DNA of 64,000 nucleotides from Flavobacterium piscisymbiosum (lineage in GTDB: Bacteria > Bacteroidota > Bacteroidia > Flavobacteriales > Flavobacteriaceae), in NCBI RefSeq assembly GCF_020905295.1, contig NZ_JAJJMM010000001.1, positions 6,421,861-6,485,860 of the forward strand, in the 5' to 3' direction. The notes beneath the pieces are model-generated. The model was not told the DNA's origin. It worked only from the letters and a program-made list of their open reading frames with translations, and did not search any database. The position numbers were made by a program, and so were the translations under genes. Below, piece after piece: positions 31,035 to 39,660 of this stretch (within the stretch, counting starts at the first letter, position 1; the number at the start of each line of letters is the position of its first letter).

Positions 31035-31064
31035 ATGAACTACATTGATGTTTTGACCAACGGA
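31035..31064 (-). promoter_or_regulatory. LytTR-type direct repeat box B
   Basis: Minus strand: TCCGTTGGT (31064-31056) fits the LytTR half-site at 9 of 9 positions and GTAGTTCAT (31043-31035) at 7 of 9; the spacing is exactly 21 bp. TTGGTCAAAAC is shared with box A at 27133. Confidence 0.65.
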
Positions 31065-31204
31065 TTATTTTGAGTTTTTTTTCGCCACGAATTTCACATA
31101 TTAGCACGAATAATTATAAAATCCCGGTGGAAAAATTAACCGTAAAATTCACGAAGCAATGCGAAAAGATTGAAAATTCGTGGCAAAAAAATCATCTAAT
31201 TAAC

Positions 31205-32995
31205 TCATTTTCTAATTGGCACATTTTCTACATACTTCTTATCCGTCAACGTTTTCATAAAAACAATAAGCTGCTTTTTCTCTTTATCAGATAAGTTCAA
31301 TTTGTCCTCAGGTAATGTTTGATTCGGAACATCGAATCCTAAACCTAATCCTCCGCCCTGATCATAAAAATCAATTACTTCTTCGAGCGTTTTATAAACA
31401 CCATTGTGCATATAAGGCGCGGTAAATTCTATATTTCTTATTGTTGGTGTTTTAAACGAATTTTTATGAATGGCTGCTTGCGTGATGACAAACTTTCCTA
31501 AATCGCCGTCGAGCTTTTTAGCTTTATTGGGAGTTCCCAGAATTTCACTTTCAGATCTGTCGAAATTTGGCGGAACAGTTCCGTTGGTTAGCGGAATAAA
31601 ATGGCAAGTCGCACATTTGGCTTTGCCTGTAAATAAATTAAAACCAGCTTTTTCATCTTCGGTAAAGGTTGTTTTATTTTGCATGTATTCATCAAACTTA
31701 GAATCGTAATGACTTAACGAACGAATATAAGATGCCAAAGCATTTTTGATCGCAAATTCATTTATTTCTCCTTTCGGGAAAGCCTTTTTAAAATCCTTTA
31801 CATAATTTGCATTCTTCTGAATCGCCAAAGCCGATTGCTCTAAAGAGCCGTGCATTTCGTTTTCATTTTTAATAACTGCAATGGCCTGATCTTCGAGATA
31901 ACTTACTCTCGAATCGGCAAAAAACACACGCTGAAAAGCAATATTGGTTAAAGTTGGTGTATTACGCTGAATCATCAATTTTCCGTCTAATGCAACCGCC
32001 GTTTCTAAACCATCTGTAAAAGCTTTTTCGGCATGATGACATGAGGCACACGAACGTGTATTATTTCCCGATAAAACAGGATCATTGAATAACTTTTTAC
32101 CCAAAGCAATTTTTTCCGGCGTTGTTTGATAATCGGGGAAACCTGAGAATGCTTCAGGATCAAAAGCATCTTTATCGAATAAAGTTTGTGCCGTAACTTT
32201 CAAACCTCTTTGTTCTTTCATTACTGGAATTCCCAATTCGGCTTGTGTTTTGTAAAGTCCTTTACTTAACGGATTCAAAATTTCTTTGATAAAATCTGCC
32301 CTGTCAAAAGCATTAAAATTGGTATTTACCTTTAAATATTTCTTTCCTTTTTCCAGAATTTCAAGTACCTGTTTTCCATTCGAAACTGATTCGTTCTCCA
32401 GATAAACCCGATAATATTTTTCGATAGTTGCTAAAGCTACAGAAGCTTCAGGAAGTGAATTCAGTACTACCGGAGAATCAAAACCTGTAATTCCCAGGGT
32501 AATAATTCGGTAAACTTCAAGTCGCATCGCATCAAAAACATGGGCATCAGTTAGTTCATTAGATCGGGAAACTTTTTCTAACCGAATTAAATTTGCAGAT
32601 AAAACACCCAATTCCTGAAGCAGTTCTTTTTTACCCTCTTTATTGTATTTCGGGAAAACCAATTCCTCGATAACCTGAAAACCTTCTGGCGAAACCGTTA
32701 CTTTATCATTTTCTTCAAATTCAGGTATTGCAGGTCCGTTGATCGATTTAGAAACCGCCGGCGAATAATACTCGCTGATCATTTCGACCTTTTTATAACT
32801 TTTATGCGCTTCCAGAAATTGTCGCTGAATTTGAGCTTCGGTAGAATCCGCTTGTACAGAGTATTTCAGTTTGGCTACTTTTTCGACCAACAAAGTAATA
32901 TCAGACTGAAACAGTTCATTTATTTCCTGATGTTTGCTTTTTTTCTCACAAGCCACAAACACCACCAGGAAGAACAAACAATATATTTTTTTCAT
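31205..32995 (-). CDS. di-haem cytochrome c peroxidase with imelysin-like N-terminal domain
   Basis: A 596-residue lipoprotein (lipid Cys16 in VACE). Residues about 25-250 form a helical domain with NGPAIPEFE and GFQVIEELVF (105-114), which resembles the imelysin/EfeO GxHxxE region but with Gln for His. Residues about 285-590 are the di-haem peroxidase, with CASCH at 316-320 and CATCH at 461-465, plus TPTLTNIAF and APYMHNGVYKTLEEVIDFY. The fusion makes it much longer than the 346-residue enzyme at 1823. It acts in the periplasm as a peroxidase or a MauG-like oxidase. It follows the PhoX-like lipoprotein gene by 95 bp on the same strand, likely one operon. Confidence 0.85.
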   Translation of the reverse strand: MKKIYCLFFLVVFVACEKKSKHQEINELFQSDITLLVEKVAKLKYSVQADSTEAQIQRQFLEAHKSYKKVEMISEYYSPAVSKSINGPAIPEFEENDKVTVSPEGFQVIEELVFPKYNKEGKKELLQELGVLSANLIRLEKVSRSNELTDAHVFDAMRLEVYRIITLGITGFDSPVVLNSLPEASVALATIEKYYRVYLENESVSNGKQVLEILEKGKKYLKVNTNFNAFDRADFIKEILNPLSKGLYKTQAELGIPVMKEQRGLKVTAQTLFDKDAFDPEAFSGFPDYQTTPEKIALGKKLFNDPVLSGNNTRSCASCHHAEKAFTDGLETAVALDGKLMIQRNTPTLTNIAFQRVFFADSRVSYLEDQAIAVIKNENEMHGSLEQSALAIQKNANYVKDFKKAFPKGEINEFAIKNALASYIRSLSHYDSKFDEYMQNKTTFTEDEKAGFNLFTGKAKCATCHFIPLTNGTVPPNFDRSESEILGTPNKAKKLDGDLGKFVITQAAIHKNSFKTPTIRNIEFTAPYMHNGVYKTLEEVIDFYDQGGGLGLGFDVPNQTLPEDKLNLSDKEKKQLIVFMKTLTDKKYVENVPIRK

Positions 32996-33029
32996 GATTT
33001 AATAAAAATTAAAAGAGGAATATTCAGAA

Positions 33030-33074
33030 AAACAGAAACCACTACCTCAAATAGAGATAGTGGATGACTGTTTT
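33030..33074 (-). terminator. hairpin between PhoX-like and di-haem peroxidase genes
   Basis: CCACTACCTC (33039-33048) pairs with GAGATAGTGG (33054-33063) with one mismatch; AAAACAG and CTGTTTT extend the stem. It may partly terminate the upstream gene or adjust expression within the operon. Confidence 0.35.
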
Positions 33075-33090
33075 GTAATGATTTAAAAAT

Positions 33091-34548
33091 TTATCTCGCC
33101 AAACCTTTTATAACCACAATTTGACTTGCCTGATTTTCTTTCGGGCGATTTGTTCCTCCGTCAGGGCTTAAATATTTTTCTCCTGTCCAGGTATGTGGCT
33201 GAACACTTAACATGAAAGTATCAGCAATACCAACCTGATCAGATACATCGATCAAAGCACCATATTCCCAATCTCCAAATTTAGAAGTTCCGCCTACGTT
33301 ATATTTCGCAGCATCTGTAGCAGTACGACGGTGATCTAATTCTACCACAACTTTCAACGCTTTTGTAGCAATATTGTATTGATAGATATATGCATCGTGA
33401 GTTTCGTCTCCGTATCCGTTAGCATCTTCCTGAACGTAAACATAGTTTTTAGTTACACAAATATTATCCGGATTTTGGAATTTACCAGCAATTCCAGAGC
33501 GGTTATCTCCGTCAAGAATAACCTCAAGAGTTCCTTTTAATGGGTCAGCAGCATCAAGATTTAATTTGTAAACTCTACCGTATTTCGTTCTTGAACCATC
33601 GGCATTTGTTCCAGTTGTAGCTTGTCCTGTTACGTTAAAATACAATTCACGATCTGCAGCGTCGCCACCTTTGCGATAATCTAAATCTTCTACACGACCA
33701 AATTTAATTGCTTTTAAAGTATTTACTGATGCATTGATTTGCGCACCCGTAAGCGTTGTATGATTGTCGATTTTCACAAAAGAAACAGGATATGTTTTAC
33801 TTACTTCCATATCTTTTTCTCTTTGGTTGTCATCATTTCTTTTTAGCATATACAAAGAACCATTGGTTAAATCACCCACAGCATTCGATACATACATAAA
33901 AACCTGACCTCCGTAAGTTCCTGAATCGTCATCACCAATTACAACTACTGTTTTCCCTTTATAAGCAGATGTACGCAATGGCAAAGCATTCTCAGCACTT
34001 AAACGGCCAAATCCAGACAGTTCTTTAGATACAGATGCAGAACCTACACTTCCGTAAGGATCTAATGCATGCGTGCGGGATTCTTCTCCAGATTCTCCAC
34101 AAGTTAAATAAACCGGTCCAAAACCATGTTCTTCTTTTGTCGCCATAGTTGCGCCACACAATCTCCATGTTCCTCCGCTAGAGTTTAGCAAATATTCTCC
34201 TTTTGTAGGTTTAAATGTTTTATCAAGTGTAATTCTCGAAACAGCAAAGTTGTCTTCGTTGTTTACTAAAAAAGTAAAAGTTCCATCAGTGTTTTTCAAT
34301 AAACCAGAACCATCTGCAGAACCTCCAAAAACAAATTTCGGACTGTCCGGAAATACATCATCTGAACTAAAAAGAGAATAAATTTTCAGACTCTCAAAAC
34401 CTGCCTGCGCCTTCAATAAACTTGGCGTTACAGATTGATCCTTCAATACAACACTCGTTGGTGTTTCAGTTTCGTCTTTAGAGTCGTTATTGTTACAAGA
34501 TGTAATCAACGAACCTAAAATAACAAGGGGTAGAATAATTCTTTTCAT
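33091..34548 (-). CDS. PhoX-like (DUF839) lipoprotein, probable beta-propeller
   Basis: A 485-residue lipoprotein (lipid cysteine in LITSCNNND). The body has repeated blade-like strands with GGTWRLCGATMATKEEHGFG, TCGESGEESRTHALDPYGSV, VVIGDDDSGTYGGQVFMYVS and GRVEDLDYRKGG. These recall the calcium/iron phosphatase PhoX and DUF839 proteins. The metal-site cysteine and acidic residues look plausible, but I cannot confirm phosphatase activity. It is the first gene of a pair with the imelysin-like di-haem peroxidase. A shared periplasmic role in phosphate or iron handling is possible but is inference. Confidence 0.68.
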   Translation of the reverse strand: MKRIILPLVILGSLITSCNNNDSKDETETPTSVVLKDQSVTPSLLKAQAGFESLKIYSLFSSDDVFPDSPKFVFGGSADGSGLLKNTDGTFTFLVNNEDNFAVSRITLDKTFKPTKGEYLLNSSGGTWRLCGATMATKEEHGFGPVYLTCGESGEESRTHALDPYGSVGSASVSKELSGFGRLSAENALPLRTSAYKGKTVVVIGDDDSGTYGGQVFMYVSNAVGDLTNGSLYMLKRNDDNQREKDMEVSKTYPVSFVKIDNHTTLTGAQINASVNTLKAIKFGRVEDLDYRKGGDAADRELYFNVTGQATTGTNADGSRTKYGRVYKLNLDAADPLKGTLEVILDGDNRSGIAGKFQNPDNICVTKNYVYVQEDANGYGDETHDAYIYQYNIATKALKVVVELDHRRTATDAAKYNVGGTSKFGDWEYGALIDVSDQVGIADTFMLSVQPHTWTGEKYLSPDGGTNRPKENQASQIVVIKGLAR

Positions 34549-34741
34549 TTAGCTAAAAATTGGTTTTATTTTTTTTACAAAGTAAATCCCTACTCTTTAA
34601 CTTAAAATGATTTTCATATTATCAAAAAAATAAGACTGAGCTAAAAAAACCAGATAATTCACAAAAAAATTAACATTAAATTAGTAATTCAAAACACAGG
34701 TAAACTTATAGTAACATTCAGCCAAAAAAAAGAGCCTTACT

Positions 34742-35623
34742 TTAAGACTCGTTTTCTAATTGTTGTTTATAAATCCCTATATTCTCCTGAATATTTTCAG
34801 GTAGTTCGGGTTCTTTAATATCTGTATGCTTCTCCATAGTGTCCCAAATAATCTGGGCTACAATATATCTGGCCATTTCTTTATCATCAGCAGGAACAAT
34901 ATACCACGGAGCATCTTTGGTCGAAGTCTTATTTATAGCCTCTTCATAATATTCCTGATATTCATCCCAATGCTCGCGTTCTTTCAAATCTCCTACCGAA
35001 AATTTCCAGTTGTGTTTTTCTTTCTCCAATCGTCGTAATAACCTTTGTCGTTGTTCCTCTTTACTTAGATGCAAATAAAATTTCAGAACAATAATTCCGT
35101 TTTGCGAAATATGCTTTTCAAAATTATTAATTTGCTCAATTCTATTTTTCCAAAAATCCTTCGGAATATCTTCTACGCTCTCAATTCCAGGCAAATTTTC
35201 AGCTAAAATAAATTCAGGATGCACACGCGTAACCAAAACATTCTCGTAATGCGTACGATTAAAAATTGCATATTTCCCCTTTTCAGGCAAAGCCATATAA
35301 TGTCTCCATAAATAATCATGCTCTAACTCTGAAGAAGTTGGCGTTTTAAAACTATGTACTACAACACCACGCGGATTAAACTCTTTAAAAACCTCACGAA
35401 TCAAACTATCCTTGCCCGAAGTATCCATGCCTTGCAAACAAATCAAAACGCCGTATCTATTATGAGCATACATTGTATCTTGCTGTTTGCTTAATTTAGA
35501 TTGCACCTTATCCAGTTTTTCTATCTTTTCATCATCATCTCCCTTTACCTTCAACAAAGTCGGAATCTTTGATAATTTTATTTTATCTGTAACTTTAAAA
35601 TCCTTCGGGTCTATCGATTTCAT
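34742..35623 (-). CDS. polyphosphate kinase 2 family protein
   Basis: A 293-residue PPK2-family enzyme that transfers phosphate between polyphosphate and nucleotides. The Walker A loop CLQGMDTSGKDSLIR (about 63-77), FKTPTSSELEHDYLWRHY, the NRTHYENVLVTRVHPE Walker B region and the lid KFYLHLSKEEQRQRLLRR are all visible. Its single-domain length matches class I or III PPK2 (ADP or AMP phosphorylating); the class cannot be fixed by eye. Gene spacing: 193 bp of AT-rich DNA to the PhoX-like gene, so probably monocistronic. Cytoplasmic. Confidence 0.92.
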   Translation of the reverse strand: MKSIDPKDFKVTDKIKLSKIPTLLKVKGDDDEKIEKLDKVQSKLSKQQDTMYAHNRYGVLICLQGMDTSGKDSLIREVFKEFNPRGVVVHSFKTPTSSELEHDYLWRHYMALPEKGKYAIFNRTHYENVLVTRVHPEFILAENLPGIESVEDIPKDFWKNRIEQINNFEKHISQNGIIVLKFYLHLSKEEQRQRLLRRLEKEKHNWKFSVGDLKEREHWDEYQEYYEEAINKTSTKDAPWYIVPADDKEMARYIVAQIIWDTMEKHTDIKEPELPENIQENIGIYKQQLENES

Positions 35624-35875
35624 ACTATTTTCATTTTTTGTATTATAAATATACTAATTTTACGAATCCCGATAGCTATCGAGACTGCTCATTGCAATAC
35701 TTTTTCGATAAATTGTTTTTTTACAAGCCACAATAAGAGCTTATCCCGATACGTCGGGAGTCGCTTTGTTCTGTTAGTAAAAAACACAATTTCTCTTCAA
35801 AGTATTTATCCCGAAGCTTCGGGACTATCAGGGCTAGGTTTTGGTTTTCAAAATAAATTTTCCTTTAATAAAGAA
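35624..35875. repeat. palindrome-rich intergenic repeats
   Basis: Three GC-rich palindromes in a row: CCCGATAGCTATCGAG (about 35667), CCCGATACGTCGGG (about 35745) and CCCGAAGCTTCGGG (about 35810). Fragments resembling the TAGCCCCGAT family (minus strand, ending near 35836) surround them. No gene. Confidence 0.55.
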
Positions 35876-36478
35876 ATGCAACGATTCAATATTTACATAA
35901 AATCAAAAAAGTTTCATTGGAGTACTACTTTAATTATATTTACATTAATACTTTCTTTATATATAATATCAGTTATCAAACAGAATTATTTTGCTCCGGA
36001 AAAAGAATTGTTCGATGAAATAATCTTAAAATCAATGCTTGGACTTTTCATCCTTGGATTTATTTTAAAAACAATTGGATTGACAAAATTTAAAGCAATC
36101 AATGGTAAGTTTAGTGGTTTCCTGGAATTTTATAAAGATTATATTATTATAGATCAGGAGAAATTTAAAATTGACGAAATCACATCAATTGAGATTTCAA
36201 ATAATGATTATTATGGGAAATTAGACAGATATACAGGTTTTGGACCTTCATTATCAAATGGTATTAATAATCAAATAGTAATAAGACTTAATTCAGAAAT
36301 GACAAAATCTTATAACTTTGAATTGTACAACGAATACGATATGGAAAAAGTCGAAGAAGAACTCTTCTATTATTACTCTAAAGGAAAGATAGACTTTTTC
36401 GAACTTGCCAAAATATTAAAAATAAAAAGTAAAACAGAAATAGAAGAATTTAGAAATCAAATAAGTCTTCTAAAATAA
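35876..36478 (+). CDS. two-helix membrane protein, unknown function
   Basis: A 200-residue protein with two hydrophobic helices near the N-terminus (about 17-37 and 52-70). A cytoplasmic domain follows, with beta-rich PH-like content (FLEFYKDYIIIDQEKFKIDEITSIEIS), and a short helical end rich in Glu and Lys. Such a fold is seen in bacterial PH-domain membrane proteins, but no specific family is recognised. It is 8 bp upstream of the next gene, and a third follows within 5 bp, so all three form an operon. Base composition is slightly more AT-rich by eye than that of the core genes. Function unknown. Confidence 0.7.
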   Translation: MQRFNIYIKSKKFHWSTTLIIFTLILSLYIISVIKQNYFAPEKELFDEIILKSMLGLFILGFILKTIGLTKFKAINGKFSGFLEFYKDYIIIDQEKFKIDEITSIEISNNDYYGKLDRYTGFGPSLSNGINNQIVIRLNSEMTKSYNFELYNEYDMEKVEEELFYYYSKGKIDFFELAKILKIKSKTEIEEFRNQISLLK

Positions 36479-36486
36479 AACATTTC

Positions 36487-37323
36487 ATGGAAAAATTCAC
36501 ATTAGAAATATTATTTCAAATCATAGGTATCGGTTCAGCATCAGGATTATTTTATAACAACGATGCACTTTATATTATTGGCGATAACAGCGGATTTTTA
36601 TACGAATATAATATGCAGAATCAGCAATTAAACCAACACGCCTTAATTGATAATCCGTCGCAAAATATTCCGAAAAATCTAAAACCCGATTTTGAATCGA
36701 TCACGCATCATAATGATACCTTATATGTATTTGGTTCCGGTTCTACCGAAAACCGAAACAAAATGATCGAGTTTGATCTTAAAAACAAAACCATTCTTCA
36801 AAAGAATAATCTCGTTGATTTATACGGTTTAATGCAAAGTTTTGGCGAAATAAAACCGGAAGATTTTAATCTCGAAGGCGCAATCTTCGATGGTGAAAAC
36901 TGGTATTTATTCAATCGCGGAAACGGAGTTTCGAACAAAAACACCATTTTTACCATTCATGCTAAAAGTTTGGGAGAAGAATTTGCTTTGGTTGCTACCA
37001 ATTATAAACTGCCGAAAATAAAAGGCGTTCGCTCCAGTTTTACCGATGCTATTTTGGTCGAAGACAAAATCTATTTCCTTTCTACCGCCGAAGACACCAA
37101 ATCAACTTACGATGACGGAGAAATCCTGGGAAGTTTCATTGGCCGAATCGACCTTAAAACCATGAAAATAGATTTTACTCAAAAAATAACATCAACCAAT
37201 AAATTCGAAGGTTTGACTTTTTATAAAAAAGAAAATAACAAAATAGAGTTTTTATTGTGCGAGGATAATGATACTGAATTATTAGAAACTAAGATTTTTA
37301 AGTTGGTTTTGCCGGTTAAGTAA
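36487..37323 (+). CDS. hypothetical protein, probable beta-propeller (DUF6929-like)
   Basis: A 278-residue soluble protein without a signal peptide. It has repeated strand-turn units (ALYIIGDNSGFLYEYN, TLYVFGSGSTENRNKMIEF, YLFNRGNGVSNKNTIFTI, KIYFLSTAEDTKS, FIGRIDLKTMKIDFT), spaced like propeller blades. This resembles the DUF6929 group of flavobacterial proteins, which I name with low certainty. No catalytic pattern is visible. It is the middle gene of a tight three-gene operon, 8 bp after a membrane protein and 5 bp before a small anchored protein. Confidence 0.7.
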   Translation: MEKFTLEILFQIIGIGSASGLFYNNDALYIIGDNSGFLYEYNMQNQQLNQHALIDNPSQNIPKNLKPDFESITHHNDTLYVFGSGSTENRNKMIEFDLKNKTILQKNNLVDLYGLMQSFGEIKPEDFNLEGAIFDGENWYLFNRGNGVSNKNTIFTIHAKSLGEEFALVATNYKLPKIKGVRSSFTDAILVEDKIYFLSTAEDTKSTYDDGEILGSFIGRIDLKTMKIDFTQKITSTNKFEGLTFYKKENNKIEFLLCEDNDTELLETKIFKLVLPVK

Positions 37324-37328
37324 ATTTC

Positions 37329-37850
37329 ATGAGAAAAACAATTCTTTCTTTGTTAGTACTTATCATTCTTTTGAGTGTTGGTTATGGATTTTATAATTTT
37401 AAAATAAACAAAACTGAAATAAAAAGCTCTACAACATTCAATCTTAAAGATTTAGATTCAAATACAAAAAAAGGGTATTTCATACGGGCAAAAGATTTAG
37501 ATCCAAAGACATTTATTACACTTCTAAAAGAGAAATACAATAAAGATTCGAAATTGAATTTTGTAACAATGATAGGAGATTTTCCTGATAATTGGGTAAA
37601 ACCGAATGATATTGAGTATTTGATATCAATTATGCATTCTAAGGAAAAATGTTGTGGATATATGAGTACATTTTCCTCTTTTATTTCAAGTGAAAGTGGT
37701 GAAGTTGGAGGTTTTGCAATAATTTTTCTAAACTCCTATATTTCGAAAACAGAAATTAATATGGGATTGAATTGCAATCCGAAAACAAATGAAGAATCTA
37801 TTAGGAAAATAGAAAAGTGGCATCAACAAACTACAACGAATAAAAATTAA
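37329..37850 (+). CDS. small membrane-anchored protein, unknown function
   Basis: A 173-residue protein with a single N-terminal hydrophobic segment (about 4-24, ILSLLVLIILLSVGYGF) and a soluble domain that contains a CC pair (KEKCCGYMS) and a third cysteine (GLNCNPK). It may be exported and anchored. No family recognised. Position: last gene of the operon beginning at 35876, only 5 bp after the propeller-like gene. The next gene, an ECF sigma factor, is 249 bp away beyond a palindromic repeat. Confidence 0.65.
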   Translation: MRKTILSLLVLIILLSVGYGFYNFKINKTEIKSSTTFNLKDLDSNTKKGYFIRAKDLDPKTFITLLKEKYNKDSKLNFVTMIGDFPDNWVKPNDIEYLISIMHSKEKCCGYMSTFSSFISSESGEVGGFAIIFLNSYISKTEINMGLNCNPKTNEESIRKIEKWHQQTTTNKN

Positions 37851-37895
37851 ACATATTTTATCTCAAGATTGAGCATATACTCACACCAAAATTCC

Positions 37896-37982
37896 GTAGA
37901 GACGCACAGCAGTGCGTCTCCCGCAACGAATATCCGCAATAAAAAACATAATGGACGAAGACGCACTGCTGTGCGCCTCTAC
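37896..37982. repeat. 24-bp inverted repeat, GTAGAGACGCAC family
   Basis: GTAGAGACGCACAGCAGTGC (37896 onward) and its complement ending GCCTCTAC (37959-37982) pair with one mismatch around a 39-bp loop. It lies between the three-gene operon and the sigma factor. Confidence 0.7.
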
Positions 37983-38099
37983 AAAAAACCTTTGTACCTT
38001 TATACCTTTTGAAACTTTGAACCTTTAAAAAAATTTTTTTTTAACCTCCGTCCCAACCTTTTTATCTTTTTAACCCTCTTTAGTATAAAGACAACAATT

Positions 38100-38636
38100 G
38101 TGATAAACGAAACGCTAATTTCTAACTGCAAAAAAATGAACCGCGATGCGCAGCGTCAGGTTTATGAGCATATGGCTCCAAAATTGTATCGCCTCTGCAA
38201 ACGATACCTCAAAAAGGAAGAAGAAATAGAAGAAGCTATGGCTGACGCTTTCTATACCATATTTACAAAACTGGAACAACTAAAAGAAGTTCTGGCTTTT
38301 GAGGCTTGGGCGCGCAAAATAACCGTAAATCATTGTTTGGCAACGATCAAGAAAAACATCAATTTTAATATGTATCTTGATGATGTCAAATTGCTTTCGC
38401 AACCTTTTACGGATGAGATTAATACATTAGAAGAAGAAGATTTACTCAATTTACTCAACCATATTCCAGACGGCTGCAAAACTGTTTTTAATCTTTTTGT
38501 TATCGAAGGTTTCGGACACAAAGAAATAGCCGCAATGCTAAACATTTCTGAAGGCACATCAAAATCACAATTGAATGCCGCTAAAACGAAACTAAAGGAA
38601 TTAGTAAACAAATTGTATTACCAAAAAGTAAAATAG
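38100..38636 (+). CDS. ECF RNA polymerase sigma factor
   Basis: A 178-residue sigma-70 family factor with regions 2 and 4 only. Region 2 reads RLCKRYLKKEEEIEEAMADAFYTIFTKL with AFEAWARKITVNHCL; region 4 reads GCKTVFNLFVIEGFGHKEIAAML followed by the helix-turn-helix NISEGTSKSQLNAAK. The start is GTG at 38100; it gives the usual short polar N-terminus. The next gene begins two bases after the stop and encodes a membrane protein with a sigma-binding-like N-terminus, which is probably its anti-sigma factor. It lacks the FecR partner usual for TonB-coupled systems. Confidence 0.92.
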   Translation: MINETLISNCKKMNRDAQRQVYEHMAPKLYRLCKRYLKKEEEIEEAMADAFYTIFTKLEQLKEVLAFEAWARKITVNHCLATIKKNINFNMYLDDVKLLSQPFTDEINTLEEEDLLNLLNHIPDGCKTVFNLFVIEGFGHKEIAAMLNISEGTSKSQLNAAKTKLKELVNKLYYQKVK

Positions 38637-38638
38637 TC

Positions 38639-39580
38639 ATGGACAATCAGGATAAAATATTCAATAAATTTAAAGAAGCCGCAGAAAACTCGGAACAAAA
38701 GGATTTTCCCGGAATGGACAAAGTCTGGGCGCGCGTTGAAGATAAACTCGATAAAAAAGAAGATAAAAAAGCAATCGCATTATGGAAAAAAATTGCCATC
38801 GCAGCTTCTCTTTTATTACTTATTTCGATAGGATCTCAGTTTATAAAATCAGATAAAACAACAATTCAGAATTCTACAATTGTTAATAAAGAAAAGATAG
38901 AACAAAACATTTTAGAAAAAAATGAAAGTGTTGTTTCTTCAGAATCACCTCTCGTTCCAAAACCCGAAGCGGTTAAAATTTTAGACAAGCCAATTATCAG
39001 CGAAAACAATGCAACAGAAACAACCGTTTATGTTACTGAAGCTGTGGGAGCAGGAAGCGCAGATGCTATTATTATCGAAGAACCTGCCAACGCACCAGTA
39101 CAAGCTGATTATGCTATAGAAGAAGATAATAATGATTTGAAAGACAAAGCAGCTCAAAATTCAGATTATTCCAGAACTGTAGAAAGAGAATCCGCTAAAG
39201 TTGCTTTTGCTGATAAACAATCTCAAATGACTAAAAAAAGTGCTCCGCTAATTGTTCTCAACGGAAATGCAATAGCCCACAGCGACGATCAAAAAAGAGA
39301 CAAAATGATGCAGGCAGAACTTTCTAATTTACAACCGGAAAATGTAGATTCACTAGTTGTTCTGGATGCTCCATTATATATTATTGACGGAATTTATTAT
39401 TCTGAAAATGATTTATTCGGCAAAAACCCCACAAGTCCTTATGCTCCTTTGAATAAACAGGAAATAAAAACCATAACTGTTCTTCAGGATCTTGAAGCTA
39501 CATCAAAATATGGTGAAAAAGGTAAAAAAGGAGTTGTCATTATTACTACTAAAACAGGTAAGCCAACTCCTAAAAACTAA
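38639..39580 (+). CDS. membrane anti-sigma-like protein with TonB-plug-like C-terminal domain
   Basis: A 313-residue single-span protein. The cytoplasmic part (1-48) has MDKVWARVEDKLDKK, similar to anti-sigma N-termini that bind the sigma factor. One helix follows at 49-69, then a low-complexity periplasmic stretch. The C-terminal 65 residues (from LYIIDGIYYSEND to GVVIITTKTG) contain IKTITVLQDLEATSKYGEKG, the plug motif of SusC-like receptors, but no barrel. It starts 2 bp after the sigma gene. Inferred role: holds the sigma factor and senses an envelope partner through the plug-like domain. That architecture is unusual. Confidence 0.75.
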   Translation: MDNQDKIFNKFKEAAENSEQKDFPGMDKVWARVEDKLDKKEDKKAIALWKKIAIAASLLLLISIGSQFIKSDKTTIQNSTIVNKEKIEQNILEKNESVVSSESPLVPKPEAVKILDKPIISENNATETTVYVTEAVGAGSADAIIIEEPANAPVQADYAIEEDNNDLKDKAAQNSDYSRTVERESAKVAFADKQSQMTKKSAPLIVLNGNAIAHSDDQKRDKMMQAELSNLQPENVDSLVVLDAPLYIIDGIYYSENDLFGKNPTSPYAPLNKQEIKTITVLQDLEATSKYGEKGKKGVVIITTKTGKPTPKN

Positions 39581-39660
39581 AAGAAAAAATCTAAAAATTC
39601 TTTGTCAAAGTCCAGCGCTTTGACAAAGATAAAAACCATCATTTACTTAAAATTATCATC

